DNA of 8,113 bases from Faecalibacterium sp. (lineage in GTDB: Bacteria > Bacillota > Clostridia > Oscillospirales > Ruminococcaceae), in the NCBI GenBank assembly GCA_017483235.1, contig JAFULE010000110.1:1-8113 (forward strand). Direction: 5' to 3'. The position numbers and the translations under genes were made by a program. The number at the start of each line of letters is the position of its first letter. Position 1 is the stretch's first letter. The notes under the pieces were generated by a model, which made no database searches, was not told the origin of the DNA, and saw only the letters and a program-made list of their open reading frames with translations. This document shows, one piece after another, positions 6,322 to 8,113 of the stretch.

Positions 6322-6353
6322 TTCCTCTGCTTGTTTTGCGGCAGGCAGAGGAA
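6322..6353 (+). other. Intergenic stem-loop between the aminotransferase and nrdR
   Basis: TTCCTCTGC (6322-6330) pairs perfectly with GCAGAGGAA (6345-6353) around a 14-base loop. No T run follows, so it is not a standard terminator. It may stabilise the upstream message 3' end or act as a processing site in a shared transcript. Confidence 0.45.
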
Positions 6354-6376
6354 GGATAAGAAAGGAAACTCCTGCT

Positions 6377-6844
6377 ATGAAGTGTCCCTATTGCGGTGAT
6401 ATTGACTCCAAGGTGATCGACTCGCGCCCCACCGAAGATGGCGAAAAGATCCGCCGTCGCCGGGAATGTCTGGGCTGCAAAAAACGCTTTACTACCTATG
6501 AGATCGTGGAAACGGTGCCTTTGATGGTTATCAAAAAGGATCGCAGCCGCGAAGCCTTCGACCGGCAGAAGCTGCTGAACGGCATGCTGCGTTCCTGCGA
6601 AAAGCGCCCGGTCAGCTACGAAATGCTGGAACGTGCGGTCGATAACATCGAGCAGACCCTGCTGAACTCGTACGAGCGTGAGATCAGCAGCATGCGCATC
6701 GGTGAGCTGGCCATGCAGGAACTGAAGAAGATCGACGAGGTCGCCTATGTGCGCTTTGCTTCGGTCTACCGTCAGTTCAGTGATCTGAATACCTTCATGC
6801 AGGAACTGAAAGAGCTTCTGGATACACGCGCCAAGGGTGTCTGA
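6377..6844 (+). CDS. nrdR: Transcriptional repressor NrdR
   Basis: NrdR senses ATP/dATP and represses ribonucleotide reductase genes when deoxynucleotides are plentiful, binding NrdR boxes near their promoters. The 155-residue product has the standard length and order. A zinc ribbon has paired cysteines C3/C6 (MKCPYCG) and C31/C34 (CLGCKKRF), with VIDSRPTEDGEKIRRRREC between them. The ATP-cone domain (about 46-138) begins PLMVIKKDRSREAFDRQKLLNGMLRSC and ends with VAYVRFASVYRQFSDLNTF. The ATG has AAGGA (6362-6366) ten bases upstream; part of this site can pair with TCCT at 6370-6373 in a very small hairpin. No NrdR box was noticed in the window, and no reductase gene is adjacent, so its targets lie elsewhere. 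A terminator follows. Confidence 0.97.
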   Translation: MKCPYCGDIDSKVIDSRPTEDGEKIRRRRECLGCKKRFTTYEIVETVPLMVIKKDRSREAFDRQKLLNGMLRSCEKRPVSYEMLERAVDNIEQTLLNSYEREISSMRIGELAMQELKKIDEVAYVRFASVYRQFSDLNTFMQELKELLDTRAKGV

Positions 6845-6863
6845 GGTTCAAAATCAAAAAAGC

Positions 6864-6906
6864 ACGCCCCTGTCTGCCGGCTTTCGGCAAACGGGGGCGT
6901 TATTTT
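6864..6906. terminator. Intrinsic terminator between nrdR and the m5U methyltransferase, probably bidirectional
   Basis: ACGCCCC (6864-6870) pairs with GGGGCGT (6894-6900). Three more pairs, a C-A mismatch and an inner TGCCG/CGGCA stem (6875-6879 with 6885-6889) follow. On the plus strand TATTTT comes next. On the minus strand the A-rich stretch at 6850-6861 gives a better T tract, so it probably stops the convergent methyltransferase transcript as well as nrdR. Confidence 0.85.
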
Positions 6907-6918
6907 GTTCCGGTGGAA

Positions 6919-8113
6919 TTATTCCCGCTCAAACCACACGATGCATTCTACGTGCTTTGTGCGGGGGAACAGGTCTGCCGGCTGCACTTCCACGGCGCGG
7001 TAGCCCTTTTCGTTCAGATACTTTGCATCCCGTGCGGCGGTGGCCGGGTTGCAGCTTACCATTACGATGCGGCGGGGGGCCATCTGCAGCACTGCGTCCA
7101 GCGTGGGCTGGTCGCAGCCCTTGCGGGGCGGGTCCAGTACGATCACATCCGGTTTCAGTCCTTCGGCGGCAAGCCGAGTGGCGGCCTGACCGGCATCGGC
7201 GCAGAAGAAACGGCTCTTGGCCGCAATCACTTCGCCCATGCGGGCGGCATTGCGGCGTGCGCTTTCTACGGCTTCCTCGATCACTTCAACACCGATCAGC
7301 TCGCTGCATTGGTCCACCATCGATAGGCCGATGGTTCCCATGCCGCAATACAGATCCAGCAATCGATCACCCGGCTGCAGGGCTGCATAACGGGCAGCAG
7401 CGCGGTAAAGCTGTTCGGCAGCAAGTGTGTTGACCTGATAGAAGGAAAGGGGGCCAAGCTGCACCGGCACGTCACACAGGGTGTCTTCAATGTAGCCGGG
7501 ACCGTACAGGTTGATGTTCTGCAACCCAAGAATTACATTGGTTTTTTTGGTATTTACGTTCAGCACCACGCTGCGCACAGCGGGGAACTGTGTGGTCAAT
7601 TCGGCAACAAGGCTTTTTGCACCGGGCAGGCTGTTGCCGTTGCACACGATGCAAACAAGAATCTCGCCACTGTGCGCACCGCGGCGCAAAAACAGATGAC
7701 GAACCAGCCCCTTGCCGGTGGCTTCGTCATACGCGGTGATTTTGCGCTCGTCCATTTTGCGGCAAAGCCAGTTGGCAATCTGATTTAAAACTTCCGGCTG
7801 CAGTTTGCAATCCTGACAGGGAACAATACGATGGGTGCGTCCGGCATAAAAACCGATGCACAGATGCCCGTTTTTGTCTGTGCCTACCGGAAACTGCACC
7901 TTGTTGCGGTAGCGGTCTTCCTCGGGCGAGGGCAAAATAGGCAGAACAGGCAGTTCCAGCCCACCCAAACGGCGGAACGCATCGGCGGCAAAGCTTTGCT
8001 TGGCCTGCAGTTCGGCTTCATAATCCAGATGTCGGAAGCAGCAGCCGCCGCAGGGGCCGGCACAGGGGCAATCGGGCTGACGGCGGGCGGGGGAAGGGGT
8101 AAGCAGCTGATGC
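6919..8113 (-). CDS. rlmD: 23S rRNA (uracil-5)-methyltransferase, RlmD/RlmCD (RumA) type, 5'-truncated by the window edge
   Basis: The enzyme uses S-adenosylmethionine to methylate uracil C5 in 23S rRNA; the single Firmicute RlmCD enzyme is known to modify two sites. The frame is open from TAA (reverse of 6919-6921) to the window edge, 397 residues visible. The iron-sulfur motif is clear: C15, C21 and C24 (CPCAGPCGGC, 8041-8070), with a probable fourth cysteine near visible residue 99. HLDYEAELQAKQ follows, as in the family. The Rossmann part carries LLDLYCGMGTIGLSM (SAM binding), VLDPPRKGC, the catalytic cysteine in MVSCNPATAARD (codon 7051-7053) and the closing FPRTKHVECIVWF with the general-base glutamate (6946-6948). 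A TTG at 7968 is not the start because the conserved cluster lies upstream. An N-terminal TRAM domain, if present, is outside the window. The tRNA enzyme TrmA lacks the cluster and is less likely. Confidence 0.93.
   Translation of the reverse strand, partial: HQLLTPSPARRQPDCPCAGPCGGCCFRHLDYEAELQAKQSFAADAFRRLGGLELPVLPILPSPEEDRYRNKVQFPVGTDKNGHLCIGFYAGRTHRIVPCQDCKLQPEVLNQIANWLCRKMDERKITAYDEATGKGLVRHLFLRRGAHSGEILVCIVCNGNSLPGAKSLVAELTTQFPAVRSVVLNVNTKKTNVILGLQNINLYGPGYIEDTLCDVPVQLGPLSFYQVNTLAAEQLYRAAARYAALQPGDRLLDLYCGMGTIGLSMVDQCSELIGVEVIEEAVESARRNAARMGEVIAAKSRFFCADAGQAATRLAAEGLKPDVIVLDPPRKGCDQPTLDAVLQMAPRRIVMVSCNPATAARDAKYLNEKGYRAVEVQPADLFPRTKHVECIVWFERE

Noticed and set aside
6837..7433. Plus-strand open frames downstream of nrdR
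   Set aside because: They run antisense through the well-supported methyltransferase and across a terminator, and encode Arg/Pro-rich nonsense.
6919..7968. Start of the m5U methyltransferase at the TTG codon at 7968
   Set aside because: Translation continues upstream through the CPCAGPCGGC iron-sulfur motif to the window edge, so 7968 is internal.

Overview
The window (about 56% GC by eye) reads as ordinary core chromosome of a Gram-positive anaerobe of the class Clostridia. The comEC-holA-rnmV order, a long-form RNase M5, strong GGAGG ribosome binding sites and T-tailed hairpin terminators all fit. An Oscillospiraceae/Ruminococcaceae gut bacterium of the Faecalibacterium/Gemmiger/Subdoligranulum kind is my best guess; that is an inference from gene style and base composition, not a database match. 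I see no mobile element, CRISPR array, prophage or sign of recent gene transfer.

Layout. 1-1936 (+): the 3' end of a probable comEC, then holA (DNA polymerase III delta) and rnmV (RNase M5), packed with zero or one-base spacing as one operon. A perfect 16-bp hairpin at 1938-1977 ends it and also ends the convergent gene. 1991-3133 (-): a tRNA-Leu(UAA) with a near-consensus promoter, its own terminator, and immediately downstream an RluA-family 23S rRNA pseudouridine synthase that appears to have no strong promoter of its own. 3218-4804 (+): a uracil permease (NCS2 family) with its promoter, a 5' leader holding a short U-rich reading frame that ends inside an intrinsic terminator, and a terminator with a UUCG tetraloop. 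4891-6906 (+): a class Ic aspartate-type aminotransferase with a consensus -10 and a structured leader, then nrdR, the repressor of ribonucleotide reductase genes, then a terminator. 6919-8113 (-): an iron-sulfur RlmD/RlmCD-type rRNA m5U methyltransferase whose N-terminus lies beyond the window edge.

The themes are housekeeping: DNA replication and DNA uptake (holA, comEC), stable RNA production and modification (rnmV, tRNA-Leu, pseudouridine synthase, m5U methyltransferase), and nucleotide and amino acid metabolism (uracil permease, nrdR, aminotransferase).

The most interesting item is the uracil permease leader (3241-3387). Its layout resembles the translation-coupled, UTP-sensing attenuator of the enterobacterial pyrBI operon, rather than the PyrR attenuators usual for Gram-positive pyrimidine genes. 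Second is the comEC tail, whose metallo-beta-lactamase-like domain appears to have lost its metal-binding motifs. No wholly new multi-gene system is evident.
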